DNA of 64,000 bases from Streptomyces sp. YIM 130001 (lineage in GTDB: Bacteria; Actinomycetota; Actinomycetes; Streptomycetales; Streptomycetaceae): the NCBI RefSeq assembly GCF_003574445.1, contig NZ_KZ984562.1:83013-147012 (forward strand). The letters run 5' to 3'. Every line of letters begins with the position of its first letter. Position 1 is the stretch's first letter. The notes below the pieces were generated by a model, which saw only the letters and a list, made by a program, of their open reading frames with translations, had not been told where the DNA came from and made no database searches. Both the position numbers and the translations under genes were made by a program. Below are positions 42,425 through 51,376 of this stretch, piece after piece.

Positions 42425-43027
42425 ATGTCCACCATGAGTCCGAAGCAGCAGCGTGGAGAGGAGACGGCCGCCCGTCTCCTGGACACAGCACTCCGCCTGT
42501 ATGCGGAATCCGGCGAACAGGGCGTCACGGTCAGTGCCCTCACCGGAGCGAGCGGTGTCAGCCTCGGCAGTCTCTACCACCACTTCGGCAGTGTGGACGG
42601 GCTGATGAAGGCGTTGCTCGGGCGCTGGCTCGGCCGCCTCCTCGAAGCACTCGTCACGGCGGTCGCCCGGTCCCGTTCCGCGCGGTCCGGTGTACAGGAC
42701 CTGGTCAGCGGCTATCTCACCTTCGTCCAGGAACACCCGGACGCCGCCCGTCTGTTGCACTCGGCCTACGCCGACCGGTACGGAATGGCGGACACACGGC
42801 GGATTCGCGACGCTCAGGAGGCGCGGCTCTCGCCGCTGGCGGAGTGGCTCGACGGGTACGTGGCGGCAGGAGAACTCGCCCCGCTGTCCACCCCGTTGCT
42901 CGAGGCGCTGATCATGGGCCCGGTCGTCGCTGTGGCCCGCCGCTGGGTCTCGGGCCTCGGCGACGTCGACCTCGATGAGGCCGCGGCCGTCCTGCCGGAC
43001 CGGATCTGGAACTCCATCAAGCCCTGA
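42425..43027 (+). CDS. TetR-family transcriptional regulator
   Basis: A 200-residue regulator. The N-terminal helix-turn-helix is clear (AARLLDTALRLYAESGEQGVTVSALT, then GVSLGSLYHHFGSVDGLMKAL). The C-terminal domain is helical (residues 70-190). The ligand is unknown. The start ATG 42425 is followed in frame by an ATG at 42434. The upstream palindrome suggests autoregulation. The gene converges with the MFS gene that ends at 43068; no obvious target gene is divergent, so targets may be itself or the SnoaL-like gene. Confidence 0.87.
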   Translation: MSTMSPKQQRGEETAARLLDTALRLYAESGEQGVTVSALTGASGVSLGSLYHHFGSVDGLMKALLGRWLGRLLEALVTAVARSRSARSGVQDLVSGYLTFVQEHPDAARLLHSAYADRYGMADTRRIRDAQEARLSPLAEWLDGYVAAGELAPLSTPLLEALIMGPVVAVARRWVSGLGDVDLDEAAAVLPDRIWNSIKP

Positions 43028-43067
43028 AGCAGGGGTTGTTCGGGCATCGCAAGCCTGCCCGGAGTTC

Positions 43068-44738
43068 CTACGGGGCCGACTCCGCACCTCCTCGATCGCC
43101 GAGCTCCCCCGATGGGGACGACCTCCGCCGCCCGATCGACAGCGTGGCCGCGAGGGCGAGTACCAGCAGTCCCGCCGCCAGGAGGCCGGACCACTGGAGC
43201 GCTGTGGTCATCGCCTCGCGCGCGGACTGCGCGGCCGCCTCGGTCCGTGGGTCGGCGGACAGTGCGGGGATGGCCGAGCCCGCGCTGTCCGTGACCGTCC
43301 CGCTCAGGTGTTCCGCGGCAGCGGCCGGAGTCCCGTCCGACCTGAGCCGGTCGTACAGGCCGGAGGACAGAGTGCTGAAGAACAGGGTGGTGAGGACGGC
43401 GATGCCGAGGGCCGCGCCGAGTTCGCGCGCCGCGCTCTGGATGCCGGAGCCCTGTCCGGCGCTCTCGGCGGGCACGTCCGCCAGGACGACGTTGGTGACC
43501 TGGGCGGTGGCGAGGCCCACTCCGGTCCCGTACAGGAAGAGGGCGAGGGCGATGGGCCACCAGGGGCTGTCCGCCGCGGCGACGAGGGCGAGCAGCGTGA
43601 GACCTACGGCCTCGAGAGTGAGTCCGGCCCGTACCTGGGCGAGCGCCGACGCGGACGTCGAGAAGCTCATCCCGCTGGCGCAGAAGCTGCCCACGGCCAG
43701 GGCGACGAGTGCCAGGCCGGCCTGGAACGCGCTGTAGCCGAGGGTGAATTGGAGCCAGAGCGGCAGCACCGCGATGATCCCGAACTCGCCGAGGCCGACG
43801 AGCAGGGTCACCGCGTTGCCGTTGCGGAAGGAGGGCAGGGCGAAGAGCCGTACGTCCACCAGGGGTTGGGCGTCACGGCGGGCGAGTGCGGACTGGCGGC
43901 GCCAGAACGCCCGGAGCGCGCAGGCCGACAGTGCGAAGGCCGTCAGGGTGGGGGAGGGGCCGCCGGACCAGGACAGGCCGCCGGCCCCCAGCGGCTGCGT
44001 GGTGAGCAGCCAGCCGTGGGTGCGGCCCTCGATCAGACCGAACGCCAGCAGCCCGAGCCCGGCCGCGGACAGGGCGCCGCCTGCGAGGTCCACCCGGCCG
44101 GGGCGGCGCGGCGACACGGGCAGGTACCGCAGGACACCGACGAGGATGAGTGCCCCGAGCGGGATGTTGATGCCGAAGGCCCAGCGCCAGGAGTGGTCCG
44201 CGAGGTAGCCGCCGAGCAGCGGCCCGACCGCCGCGGCGGCGCCGATCGTCGAGCCCCAGACGGCGAACGCCTGCCCGCGGGCCCGGCCCGAGAACGTCGC
44301 GTTCACCAGGGCCAGGGAGGCGGGCAGGATCATCGCGCCGCCCACACCCTGCAGGAACCGGGCCAGGATGAGCGGCGCACCGCTCGGCGCGAGCGCGGCC
44401 AGCAGGCTCGTCGCGGCGAACACGAGCAGGCCGACGACGAAGACGCGGCGTGCTCCGAGCAGATCGCAGAGCCGTCCGGTGATCAGCAGGAGCGCCGCGA
44501 AGACGATCGCGTACGACTCCTGGATCCACTGTGCCTGGACGGAGTTGATGCCGAGGTCGTCGATGACCGGCGCCAGGATGACGTTGACGATCGTCAGGTC
44601 GACGACGATCAGGGCGACGCCGAGGGCCACCGCGATGAGACCGAGCCAGGGGTGGGGGTGCGGCGACGGCTCCGCACCTGTCGTTCCGCCCTTCGCCCCT
44701 GTCGCCCCGCCCTCCGGCCGATCCGTGCTGTCCACCAC
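43068..44738 (-). CDS. MFS multidrug exporter, EmrB/QacA type
   Basis: A 556-residue transporter with 14 hydrophobic spans. Helix 1 holds VDLTIVNVILAPVIDDLG, the Asp motif of DHA2 pumps; the first loop ITGRLCDLLGARRVFVVG is motif A; helix 5 carries GSTIGAAAAVGPLLGGYLAD (motif C of antiporters). Both ends are polar. GTG 44738 (followed by a second GTG) has TGGAGCGG upstream; the longer frame adds a non-transporter N-terminus. It is divergent from a MarR gene with a shared palindrome at 44791-44810, which is a typical drug pump-repressor pair. Confidence 0.87.
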   Translation of the reverse strand: MVDSTDRPEGGATGAKGGTTGAEPSPHPHPWLGLIAVALGVALIVVDLTIVNVILAPVIDDLGINSVQAQWIQESYAIVFAALLLITGRLCDLLGARRVFVVGLLVFAATSLLAALAPSGAPLILARFLQGVGGAMILPASLALVNATFSGRARGQAFAVWGSTIGAAAAVGPLLGGYLADHSWRWAFGINIPLGALILVGVLRYLPVSPRRPGRVDLAGGALSAAGLGLLAFGLIEGRTHGWLLTTQPLGAGGLSWSGGPSPTLTAFALSACALRAFWRRQSALARRDAQPLVDVRLFALPSFRNGNAVTLLVGLGEFGIIAVLPLWLQFTLGYSAFQAGLALVALAVGSFCASGMSFSTSASALAQVRAGLTLEAVGLTLLALVAAADSPWWPIALALFLYGTGVGLATAQVTNVVLADVPAESAGQGSGIQSAARELGAALGIAVLTTLFFSTLSSGLYDRLRSDGTPAAAAEHLSGTVTDSAGSAIPALSADPRTEAAAQSAREAMTTALQWSGLLAAGLLVLALAATLSIGRRRSSPSGELGDRGGAESAP

Positions 44739-44790
44739 GACCCCGCTCCAGTCCGCCCCGCCACGGAGAGTACGAGAAAGTACCTCTATG

Positions 44791-44810
44791 ACAAAGCTAA
44801 ATAGCTTTGT
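44791..44810. promoter_or_regulatory. MarR-type operator palindrome
   Basis: ACAAAGCTA (44791-44799) and TAGCTTTGT (44802-44810), a perfect 9-bp inverted repeat with AA between. It lies 52 bp from the MFS start and 82 bp from the MarR start, and is AT-rich. Confidence 0.85.
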
Positions 44811-44892
44811 GGCAAAGGTAAAACTCGGAGGGTAGGTTGTCAATCGACGTGGTGGAACGGCGATCCGCGCCGGACGGAGAGTGGAGTACGGG

Positions 44893-45408
44893 ATGGCGAA
44901 GCCCGAGTTCGACCGCATGACGGCGCAGCACGTCCGGGTCATCGACGGTCTGCGCGCCTACGGCGCCAACTACGCCGAGTTCACCCGGCGCTTCGCGGAG
45001 TGGCTCGGCCTGCACTCCACCGATGCCGTGGCCCTCACCGAGATCCTCTTCGCGGAGGACCAGGGCCAGCCGCTGTCGCCGGCCCGGCTGCGCGCGCGCA
45101 TCGGCCTGTCCTCGGGCGCCACGACGATCCTGCTCAACCGGCTCGAGCAGGCCGGACACGTCGTCCGCACCCGTGAGGCCACCGACGGCCGGGTGGTGAC
45201 CCTGCGCAGCAGTCCGGACATCCGGCCGCGTGCGGAGGAATTCTTCGGCCCGTACTCGACCCGGATGACGGCCGAGATGGCGCGCTACACCCCGGAACGG
45301 CTCCAGGAGTTCGAGGACTTCGTGGGTCACCTCACCCGCGCCATGGACGCCCTGCTCGGCGACGAGTACCGGCCGCCGGGGCCGGGCGCCGGCGGGAGCG
45401 CGGGCTGA
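44893..45408 (+). CDS. MarR-family transcriptional regulator
   Basis: A 171-residue winged-helix regulator. Residues about 40-110 hold the MarR DNA-binding domain: LTEILFAEDQGQPLSPARLRARIGLSSGATTILLNRLEQAGHVVRTR with the wing TDGRVVTL. The remaining helices form the dimer interface. ATG 44893 has GGAG six bases upstream; GTG 44881 would overlap that site. It is divergent from the MFS pump, and the shared palindrome between them is its probable binding site. It converges on the methyltransferase gene with a 21-bp gap. Confidence 0.87.
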   Translation: MAKPEFDRMTAQHVRVIDGLRAYGANYAEFTRRFAEWLGLHSTDAVALTEILFAEDQGQPLSPARLRARIGLSSGATTILLNRLEQAGHVVRTREATDGRVVTLRSSPDIRPRAEEFFGPYSTRMTAEMARYTPERLQEFEDFVGHLTRAMDALLGDEYRPPGPGAGGSAG

Positions 45409-45429
45409 GACCCTGGGTCTGCGGTGCGG

Positions 45430-46263
45430 TCAGGCCGGCAACCGACTCCACGCGCCGACCAGTTGGGGCATGAAGACGGTGGCGCGAGAGGTGGTGAGCT
45501 GCTCGCGGAGCCGGCTCTCCAGGGTGTCGGTGTCCAGCTCCTCGGCCGTGATCATCCCGTGCGCGATCAGTACGGGGGCCAGGCCGCGGACGGTCGCGGC
45601 GGGCAGGTCGGCGGCCTGCGCGGGGTCCACGAACGCGGGGGAGGCGGTGGCCATGCCGTCGACGGGCAGGTCCGCGCCGCGGAACATCGCCGCCAGATTG
45701 TCCCCCGCGTACGGATCCACTCCCGCGGCGAGCAAGGCGTCGATCACCCAGGAGCGGGACTTCTCGACCAGCGGCACCGAGGGCATGGAGCGGAACACGG
45801 ACATGGTGAGCTCGAGAAAGGCCACCAGCCCCGCGGGACGGACCAGTTGACGCAACGAGTCGAGAGCGCCGGCCGGGTCGGGCAGGTGCAGCAGGATGAT
45901 GCGGCCGACCACCGCGTCCACCTGTCCGTCGAGGGCCAGAGCGGTGATGTCGTCCTGCCGGAACTCGATCCGGTCGCCGAGCCCCGCGGCGGCAGCCCGG
46001 TCCTTGGCGACGCCGAGCAGGTGCTCGTCGAGGTCGACGCCGATCACCGAACCGCTCGGCCCGACCAGTTCCGCCAGCAGCATGCTCACGTCCCCGGGGC
46101 CGCACCCCACGTCGAGGACCCGCATCCCGGGGACGATTCCGGCGCGCCGCAGCAGATGCTCGGAGGCCTGCCGGTACACCGCGCTCTGCAGCTGCAGCCG
46201 CCGGGTCTCCTCGGACGTACTGTCCATCACATACGACTGAGACGTCCGCTCGTTCTCGCTCAC
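45430..46263 (-). CDS. SAM-dependent methyltransferase
   Basis: A 277-residue class I methyltransferase. Motif I is VLDVGCGPGDVSMLLAEL, motif II VIGVDLDEHLL, and the post-motif region AVVGRIILLHLPDPAGAL. The sequence resembles UbiE/small-molecule methyltransferases of actinobacteria. The substrate is unknown. GTG 46263 is chosen because GGGGGAG lies seven bases upstream; the open frame extends to 46437 without a better start. It lies 140 bp downstream of the lyase gene of the sialic acid cluster on the same strand, so read-through is possible but a functional link is not shown. Confidence 0.85.
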   Translation of the reverse strand: MSENERTSQSYVMDSTSEETRRLQLQSAVYRQASEHLLRRAGIVPGMRVLDVGCGPGDVSMLLAELVGPSGSVIGVDLDEHLLGVAKDRAAAAGLGDRIEFRQDDITALALDGQVDAVVGRIILLHLPDPAGALDSLRQLVRPAGLVAFLELTMSVFRSMPSVPLVEKSRSWVIDALLAAGVDPYAGDNLAAMFRGADLPVDGMATASPAFVDPAQAADLPAATVRGLAPVLIAHGMITAEELDTDTLESRLREQLTTSRATVFMPQLVGAWSRLPA

Positions 46264-46403
46264 GCGCTGCTCCCCCGGCTCGCAAGGCAGCCGTCGCGGT
46301 GGAGGGACGGCCGGATGTACTTCCATGGAACATCCGCTCCGCCCCTCGGGCACCCTCGTACCTCTCAGGGTGCGGCAGGCGACCAGGACCGTGCGGCCAC
46401 GGC

Positions 46404-47339
46404 TTACGCCCGCGTGAGCCCCGCCCGGTCCAGGCACTCGGCCACCCGGGCTGTCTCGGCGGCGTCGAGTGCGCGCATCGGCGGGCTCATGGTGTGGGAC
46501 GTGATGACGCCGCGCAGCATCAGGGCCGTCTTGAAGGCGCCGAGGCCCGCCGCGGTCGCGGAGGCCGTGGTGCCGTCGGCGGCCGAGAAGATCCCGGCGA
46601 GGCCGACCAGGCGGTCCTGCTCGGCGCGGGCCGTCTCCCAGTCGCCGCGTACGGCGGCCTCGTGGAGGCGTACGTAGCCGTGCGGGTCCACGTTGCCGAG
46701 GCCCGGCACCGAGCCGTCGGCGCCGGACAACATGGCGGCGTCCACGACGAGTTCGTGCCCGGTCAGGACCGAGAACTCCGGCAGCGCCCGCGCGCCGATG
46801 ATCAGCCGCCGCAGCGAGCCGTCGTCGCCGCTGGAGTCCTTCACTCCGGCGATCACCCCGTCCGCGGCGAGCGGCAGCAGCATTTCGGGCGTCAGCTTGG
46901 TGTGTACGCAGACCGGCACGTCGTAGGCGAGGACCGGGACGTCGAGGGCCGCGGCGATCGTACGGAAGTGCCGGTCGATCTCGGTGTCGTGGGTGCGGGT
47001 GTAGAACGGCGCGGTGACGACGACGGCGTCCGCGCCGAGTCCGACGGCGGCGCGCCCGCGCCCCACGGCCCGGTTGGTGGTGGTCTCGATGGCGCCGACG
47101 ACCACGGGCACCTGACCGGCCGAGGCCGCGCCGATGACCTTGATCACCTCGTCCTGCTGCGCGGGCGTCAGATACGCCGTCTCGCCGGAGCTGCCGAGGG
47201 CGAAGAGTCCGCTGACGCCACCGTCGATGAGATGGCCGACGACCCGCTCGAGCGAGGGCCGGTCGATGTCGCCGTCGGGGGTCAGCGGGGTGACGACGGG
47301 CGGGATCACGCCGGTGTAGCGGGGGGCGCGAGCGGTCAT
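46404..47339 (-). CDS. nanA: N-acetylneuraminate lyase-like aldolase (DapA family)
   Basis: A 311-residue class I aldolase of the DHDPS/NAL family. The substrate loop is LGSSGETAYLT, the Schiff-base Lys is in IAGVKDSSGDD, and the Tyr of the catalytic set is in VLAYDVPV. The family includes dihydrodipicolinate synthase and sialic acid lyase; the neighbouring uptake, kinase, epimerase and sialidase genes favour cleavage of N-acetylneuraminate to N-acetylmannosamine and pyruvate. ATG 47339 overlaps the stop of the ABC ATPase gene (ATGA), with AAGGAG upstream, so the gene is the last of a five-gene uptake operon. Confidence 0.82.
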   Translation of the reverse strand: MTARAPRYTGVIPPVVTPLTPDGDIDRPSLERVVGHLIDGGVSGLFALGSSGETAYLTPAQQDEVIKVIGAASAGQVPVVVGAIETTTNRAVGRGRAAVGLGADAVVVTAPFYTRTHDTEIDRHFRTIAAALDVPVLAYDVPVCVHTKLTPEMLLPLAADGVIAGVKDSSGDDGSLRRLIIGARALPEFSVLTGHELVVDAAMLSGADGSVPGLGNVDPHGYVRLHEAAVRGDWETARAEQDRLVGLAGIFSAADGTTASATAAGLGAFKTALMLRGVITSHTMSPPMRALDAAETARVAECLDRAGLTRA

Positions 47340-48385
47340 GCGTGGCTCCTTGCGGACGTTGCGGGGGCCGGGGTTCCGGTGTCGGGCCCGGGAGTTGAGA
47401 GCTGGGCCTCGGGAAGGGACGTCGGTGTGTCGGGGGTTCGGGGATGGACGCAGTGCCAGCGGTGTCCGCCCGTGCCGGTCGAAGGCTCGGGGAACACCCC
47501 GGCGCACGCCGAGTCGGCCGAGGGGCATCGGGTACGGAAGGGGCAGCCCGACGGCGGGTTGGTGGCCGAGGGGACCGGGCCGGTCAGGACGATGCGTTCG
47601 GTCGTCTCGAGCAGGCTCGGCGTCGCCGAGAGCAGTGCCTCGGTGTAGGGGTGGCGGGGCGCGGACGCGACCTGCTCGGCCGGGCCCTGCTCGACGATGC
47701 GGCCGAGGTAGAGCACGGCGATCCGGTCGGCCAGGTAGCGCACCGTCTGGATGTCGTGGGAGATGAACACCAGGGCGAGGCCGAGGCGTTCGCGCAGGTC
47801 GATGAGGAGATTGAGGACCTGGGCGCGGACCGAGACGTCGAGCGCGGAGGTCGGTTCGTCGGCGACGATCAGCTCCGGTTCGAGCGCCAGGGCGCGGGCG
47901 ATCGCCACGCGCTGGCGCTGGCCGCCGGAGAGCTGGCCCGGCAGCGATCCGAGCGTGTGGCCGGGAAGGCCGACCAGGCCGAGGAGTTCGCGCACCCGGG
48001 CCGTGCGTTCCTCGCGGCTGCCGCGCCGGTGCACGTCGAGCGGGTCGCGCAGGATCTGCTCGACGGTGAGCCGCGGATTGAGCGCCGTGGCGGGATCCTG
48101 GAAGACGACGCCCACGGACGAACCGAAGTTGTCACGCCGGTCGGAACCGGTCATCTTCCACAAGTCACCGCCATGGAAGGCGACTTGGCCCTCGGTGGGC
48201 TTCTGTAGTCCGATCAGGACCCGGGCCAGGGTGGACTTTCCGCAGCCGGACTCGCCGACGATCCCGACGATCTCGCCCTTGCCGATCTCCAGGGTCGCGT
48301 CGGTGAGCGCGTACACGGCATCCCGCCGGAACAGGCCTCCGCTGCGCGCCTTGTGGCGTACGTGGACGCTGTCGAGCCTGATCAC
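47336..48385 (-). CDS. ABC transporter ATP-binding protein, oligopeptide/sialic acid type (DppF-like)
   Basis: A 349-residue ATPase: Walker A GESGCGKST, signature LSGGQRQRVAIARAL, Walker B LIVADEPTSALD, and the C-terminal extension of Opp/Dpp ATPases with the CPFRTRCPSAD cluster-like Cys motif. It energises uptake with the fused ATPase encoded just upstream. GTG 48385 overlaps the stop of the fusion gene by four bases and has GGAGGAG upstream; its own stop overlaps the lyase start. This indicates tight translational coupling. Confidence 0.88.
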   Translation of the reverse strand: MIRLDSVHVRHKARSGGLFRRDAVYALTDATLEIGKGEIVGIVGESGCGKSTLARVLIGLQKPTEGQVAFHGGDLWKMTGSDRRDNFGSSVGVVFQDPATALNPRLTVEQILRDPLDVHRRGSREERTARVRELLGLVGLPGHTLGSLPGQLSGGQRQRVAIARALALEPELIVADEPTSALDVSVRAQVLNLLIDLRERLGLALVFISHDIQTVRYLADRIAVLYLGRIVEQGPAEQVASAPRHPYTEALLSATPSLLETTERIVLTGPVPSATNPPSGCPFRTRCPSADSACAGVFPEPSTGTGGHRWHCVHPRTPDTPTSLPEAQLSTPGPDTGTPAPATSARSHA

Positions 48386-50355
48386 AGGGCGCTCTCCTCC
48401 AGCTGTACGGCGGCCTCGGCCGGGTGGTGGCAGGCGAAGCCGTGGTCGTGGGCGTCGCCTCGGACGGTCATGTCGGGCGGTGTCGTGCGACAGGTGTCGG
48501 TAACGGCCGCGCACCGGGAGGCGAACCGGCAGCCCGTCCCGAACTCCCGTGGCGCCGGCACCACTCCGCGGATCTGGTGCAGCCGCTGCGCACCCGCCTC
48601 GAGCGAGACGACCGACCCGAGCAGGCCGCGGCTGTAGTGGTGCGACGGGTCGGTGAGTACGGACCGGATGGCGCCGGTCTCGGCGAGTCGGCCCGCGTAC
48701 ATCACGGCGACGCGGTGCGCGAGATCGCCGACCAGGGCCAGGTCGTGGCTGACCAGGACCATGGCGAAGCCGAGTTCGTCGCGCAGCTCGACCAGCAGAT
48801 CGACGACCTGGGCCTGCACGGTGACGTCGAGCGCGGTGGTCGGCTCGTCGGCGATCAGCAGCCGCGGGTTGCGGGACAGGGCCATGGCGATCAGGACGCG
48901 TTGGCGCTGGCCGCCGGAGAGTTCGTGCGGGTAGCTGCGCAGGGTGCGTTCCGGCGAGAGGCCGACGAGACCGAGCAGCTCGGCGGGTGTCCTGGTGCCG
49001 CCGCGCGAGGTCAGTTGGCGCAGTTGGGTGCCGACCAGGACCGACGGGTTCAGGGAGGACAGGGCGTCCTGGTAGACCATCGCGATCTCCGGGCCCATCA
49101 GGGCGTGCCGCTGCTTCGGCGGCAGCTTCAGCAGGTCCTTGCCGCGGTACAGGATCTCGCCGCTCGTCTCGGCGTTGCGGGCGAGCAGGCCCATCACCGC
49201 GAGGCTGGTGATCGACTTGCCGCAGCCGGATTCGCCGACGAGGCCGAGGGTCTCGCCCTCGTGCACGGTGAAGTTCAGCGAGTCGACGACGGCCGTGTCG
49301 CCGTAGCGGTCCGGGAAGCGGATGGACAGGTCGCGTACGACGAGGAGTTCGGTGGCGTCCTCGGCGACGGGTTTGATGTGCGGCTCGGTGGCGTTGACGC
49401 GTGCGGCGAGCTTGGCGAGTGCGGCGTCGACGTCGGGGCCGGAGGGGTCCTTCTGCACGTCGGGGGCCGGCTCGTCGGCGTTCTCGGTGGTGGGGGCGGC
49501 CGCCGCCTTCGGCGCGGCCGAGGCGTCGGTGAGGCCCTCGGAGAGGATGTTCAGGGCGAGCACGGTGATCAGCAGGGCGAGGCCCGGGAAGAACGTCGCC
49601 CACCAGCCGCCGGCCAGCAGGATCTGCCGTCCGTAGGCGAGGACGCTGCCCCAGCTGGGGTCGGGGTCCTGCACGCCCGCGCCGATGAAGGACAGGCTGG
49701 CCTCGAAGATGATCGCCTCGGCGACCATGACGGTCGCGAACACCATGACCGGCGCCATGCAGTTGACGGCGACGTGCTTGACCACGATGAAGCCCCGGCG
49801 CGCTCCGATCACCTTCTCGGCGGCCACGTAGTCCTCGCCGTACTGGGCGAGGACGTTGGCGCGTACGACCCGGGCCAGGGACGGCGTGTAGACGAAGGCG
49901 ATGGTGAAGATGATGACCGGGACGCTGGTGCCGAAGACCGCGACGAGCACCGCGGCGAGCGCGATCGGCGGGAACGACATGACGACGTCGAGGGTCCGCA
50001 TCACGGACTCGTCGCCGAGCCCCCGCGAGGTGGCGGCGAGTGACCCGAGGATCGAGCCGAGTACGAGGGAGGCGGCGGTCGCGCCGAGTCCGATGATCAG
50101 CGAGTAGCGCGAGCCGTGCACGACGCGGGCGAAGACGTCGCGCCCGGCCCGGTCGGTGCCGAACCAGTGCTCGCCGCTCGGGGCCTGCACGGGTGTGCCG
50201 GTGGCCAGCGGATTCTGCGTGAGCAGCGGGGCGAGTACGGCACCGAGGATGACGACGAGCAGGACGCCGAGTGCGATGCGGGAGGTGGTCGGGAGCCTGC
50301 GGAAGGCGATGCCCGGCCGGGAGAGTTTGGTGGCCAGAGAGCCGGTGGCGAACAT
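48382..50355 (-). CDS. ABC transporter permease-ATPase fusion protein
   Basis: A 657-residue fusion. Residues about 25-285 are a DppC-type permease with five to six spans and the EAA-type loop (EKVIGARRGFIVVKHVAVN). A linker of about 50 residues, Ala/Pro/Asp-rich, joins it to a DppD-type ATPase from about residue 335: Walker A GESGCGKS, LSGGQRQRVLIAMAL, LLIADEPTTALD, and the C-terminal CRFASRCAAVTDTC. The same kind of fusion is, to my knowledge, found in the Sat sialic acid transporter of Haemophilus ducreyi and in Corynebacterium SiaG. ATG 50355 lies one base after the stop of the second permease. Confidence 0.88.
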   Translation of the reverse strand: MFATGSLATKLSRPGIAFRRLPTTSRIALGVLLVVILGAVLAPLLTQNPLATGTPVQAPSGEHWFGTDRAGRDVFARVVHGSRYSLIIGLGATAASLVLGSILGSLAATSRGLGDESVMRTLDVVMSFPPIALAAVLVAVFGTSVPVIIFTIAFVYTPSLARVVRANVLAQYGEDYVAAEKVIGARRGFIVVKHVAVNCMAPVMVFATVMVAEAIIFEASLSFIGAGVQDPDPSWGSVLAYGRQILLAGGWWATFFPGLALLITVLALNILSEGLTDASAAPKAAAAPTTENADEPAPDVQKDPSGPDVDAALAKLAARVNATEPHIKPVAEDATELLVVRDLSIRFPDRYGDTAVVDSLNFTVHEGETLGLVGESGCGKSITSLAVMGLLARNAETSGEILYRGKDLLKLPPKQRHALMGPEIAMVYQDALSSLNPSVLVGTQLRQLTSRGGTRTPAELLGLVGLSPERTLRSYPHELSGGQRQRVLIAMALSRNPRLLIADEPTTALDVTVQAQVVDLLVELRDELGFAMVLVSHDLALVGDLAHRVAVMYAGRLAETGAIRSVLTDPSHHYSRGLLGSVVSLEAGAQRLHQIRGVVPAPREFGTGCRFASRCAAVTDTCRTTPPDMTVRGDAHDHGFACHHPAEAAVQLEESAL

Positions 50356-50356
50356 G

Positions 50357-51307
50357 TCACACCGTCCTGATGCGCGGATTGACCAGCAGGTAGAGCAGGT
50401 CGACGATGACGTTGACCACCAGGAACGCGATGGCGATGGTCAGTACGGTGCCCTGCACCAGGGCGACATCGCCGCCGGTGACACCTTCGAGAATGAGCTT
50501 GCCCATGCCGGGCAGGTCGAAGATCGCCTCGATCACGACCGCGCCGCTGAGCAGATAGCCGACCTTCACGCCGAGCACGGTGAGCGGGGTGACGAGCGCG
50601 TTGCGCAGCACCGAGCGGATCACCAGGCTGTTCGGCAGTCCGTTGCCGCGGGCCGTCCGTACGTAGTCGCGGTCGAGTTCGGCGACCATCGAGGTGCGGA
50701 CCAGGCGGGCGAGCGAGGCGGCGACCGGGACGGCCAGCGAAACGGCGGGCAGCGCCATGGAGTTGAGCCAGCCGCTGAAGGAGTCGGCCGGGTTGGTGTA
50801 GCCGCCGGTCGGGAAGAGTTTGACGTTCAGTGAGAACTGCTGGATGAGCAGCACACCGAGCCAGAACGAGGGGATGGCGACACCGGCCATCGACAGGACG
50901 CGGAAGAGCTGGTCGGGCCAGCGGTCGCGGTACACGGCGCCGAGCACGCCGCCGATGACGGCGAGGACCACCGCGAGCAGCAGGCCGAGGAAGGTGAGCT
51001 GCAGGGTCAGCGGGAAGGCGGCGGAGATCCGGTCACCGACCGGCTGGCTCGGGGGCACGGTCACCCCGAGGTCGAACTGGACCAGCTGCTGGAGGAAGGT
51101 CAGGTAGCGCAGCGGCAGCGGGTCGTTGAGACCGTTCGCCTCTTCGAAGGCGGCGCGCGCCGCGGGACTGGCGCCCTCGCCGAGCGCCTGCAGGGCGGGG
51201 TCTGCCGGGGAGAACTGAAGTACCACGAAGACGAGCAGCGCGATACCGAGGATCATCACCGGCATCATGGCGACGCGCCGCATCGCGAGCCGGAGAAAAG
51301 CAACCAT
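50357..51307 (-). CDS. ABC transporter permease (DppB-like)
   Basis: A 316-residue inner-membrane permease with six spans. The first span is followed by a large extracytoplasmic loop (SPADPALQALGEGASPAARAAFEE), as in DppB/OppB, and the EAA loop is TARGNGLPNSLVIRSVLRNAL. It pairs with the permease half of the fusion protein. ATG 51307 is used. It follows the binding-protein gene by 69 bp and precedes the fusion gene by one base, in the uptake operon. Confidence 0.88.
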   Translation of the reverse strand: MVAFLRLAMRRVAMMPVMILGIALLVFVVLQFSPADPALQALGEGASPAARAAFEEANGLNDPLPLRYLTFLQQLVQFDLGVTVPPSQPVGDRISAAFPLTLQLTFLGLLLAVVLAVIGGVLGAVYRDRWPDQLFRVLSMAGVAIPSFWLGVLLIQQFSLNVKLFPTGGYTNPADSFSGWLNSMALPAVSLAVPVAASLARLVRTSMVAELDRDYVRTARGNGLPNSLVIRSVLRNALVTPLTVLGVKVGYLLSGAVVIEAIFDLPGMGKLILEGVTGGDVALVQGTVLTIAIAFLVVNVIVDLLYLLVNPRIRTV

Positions 51308-51376
51308 CGAGGTGTTCCTAGCGGTCGGGCGGATCGGGCCCGGGGCGCGCTGGGTGCCCCGGGCCGATGCCGATGG

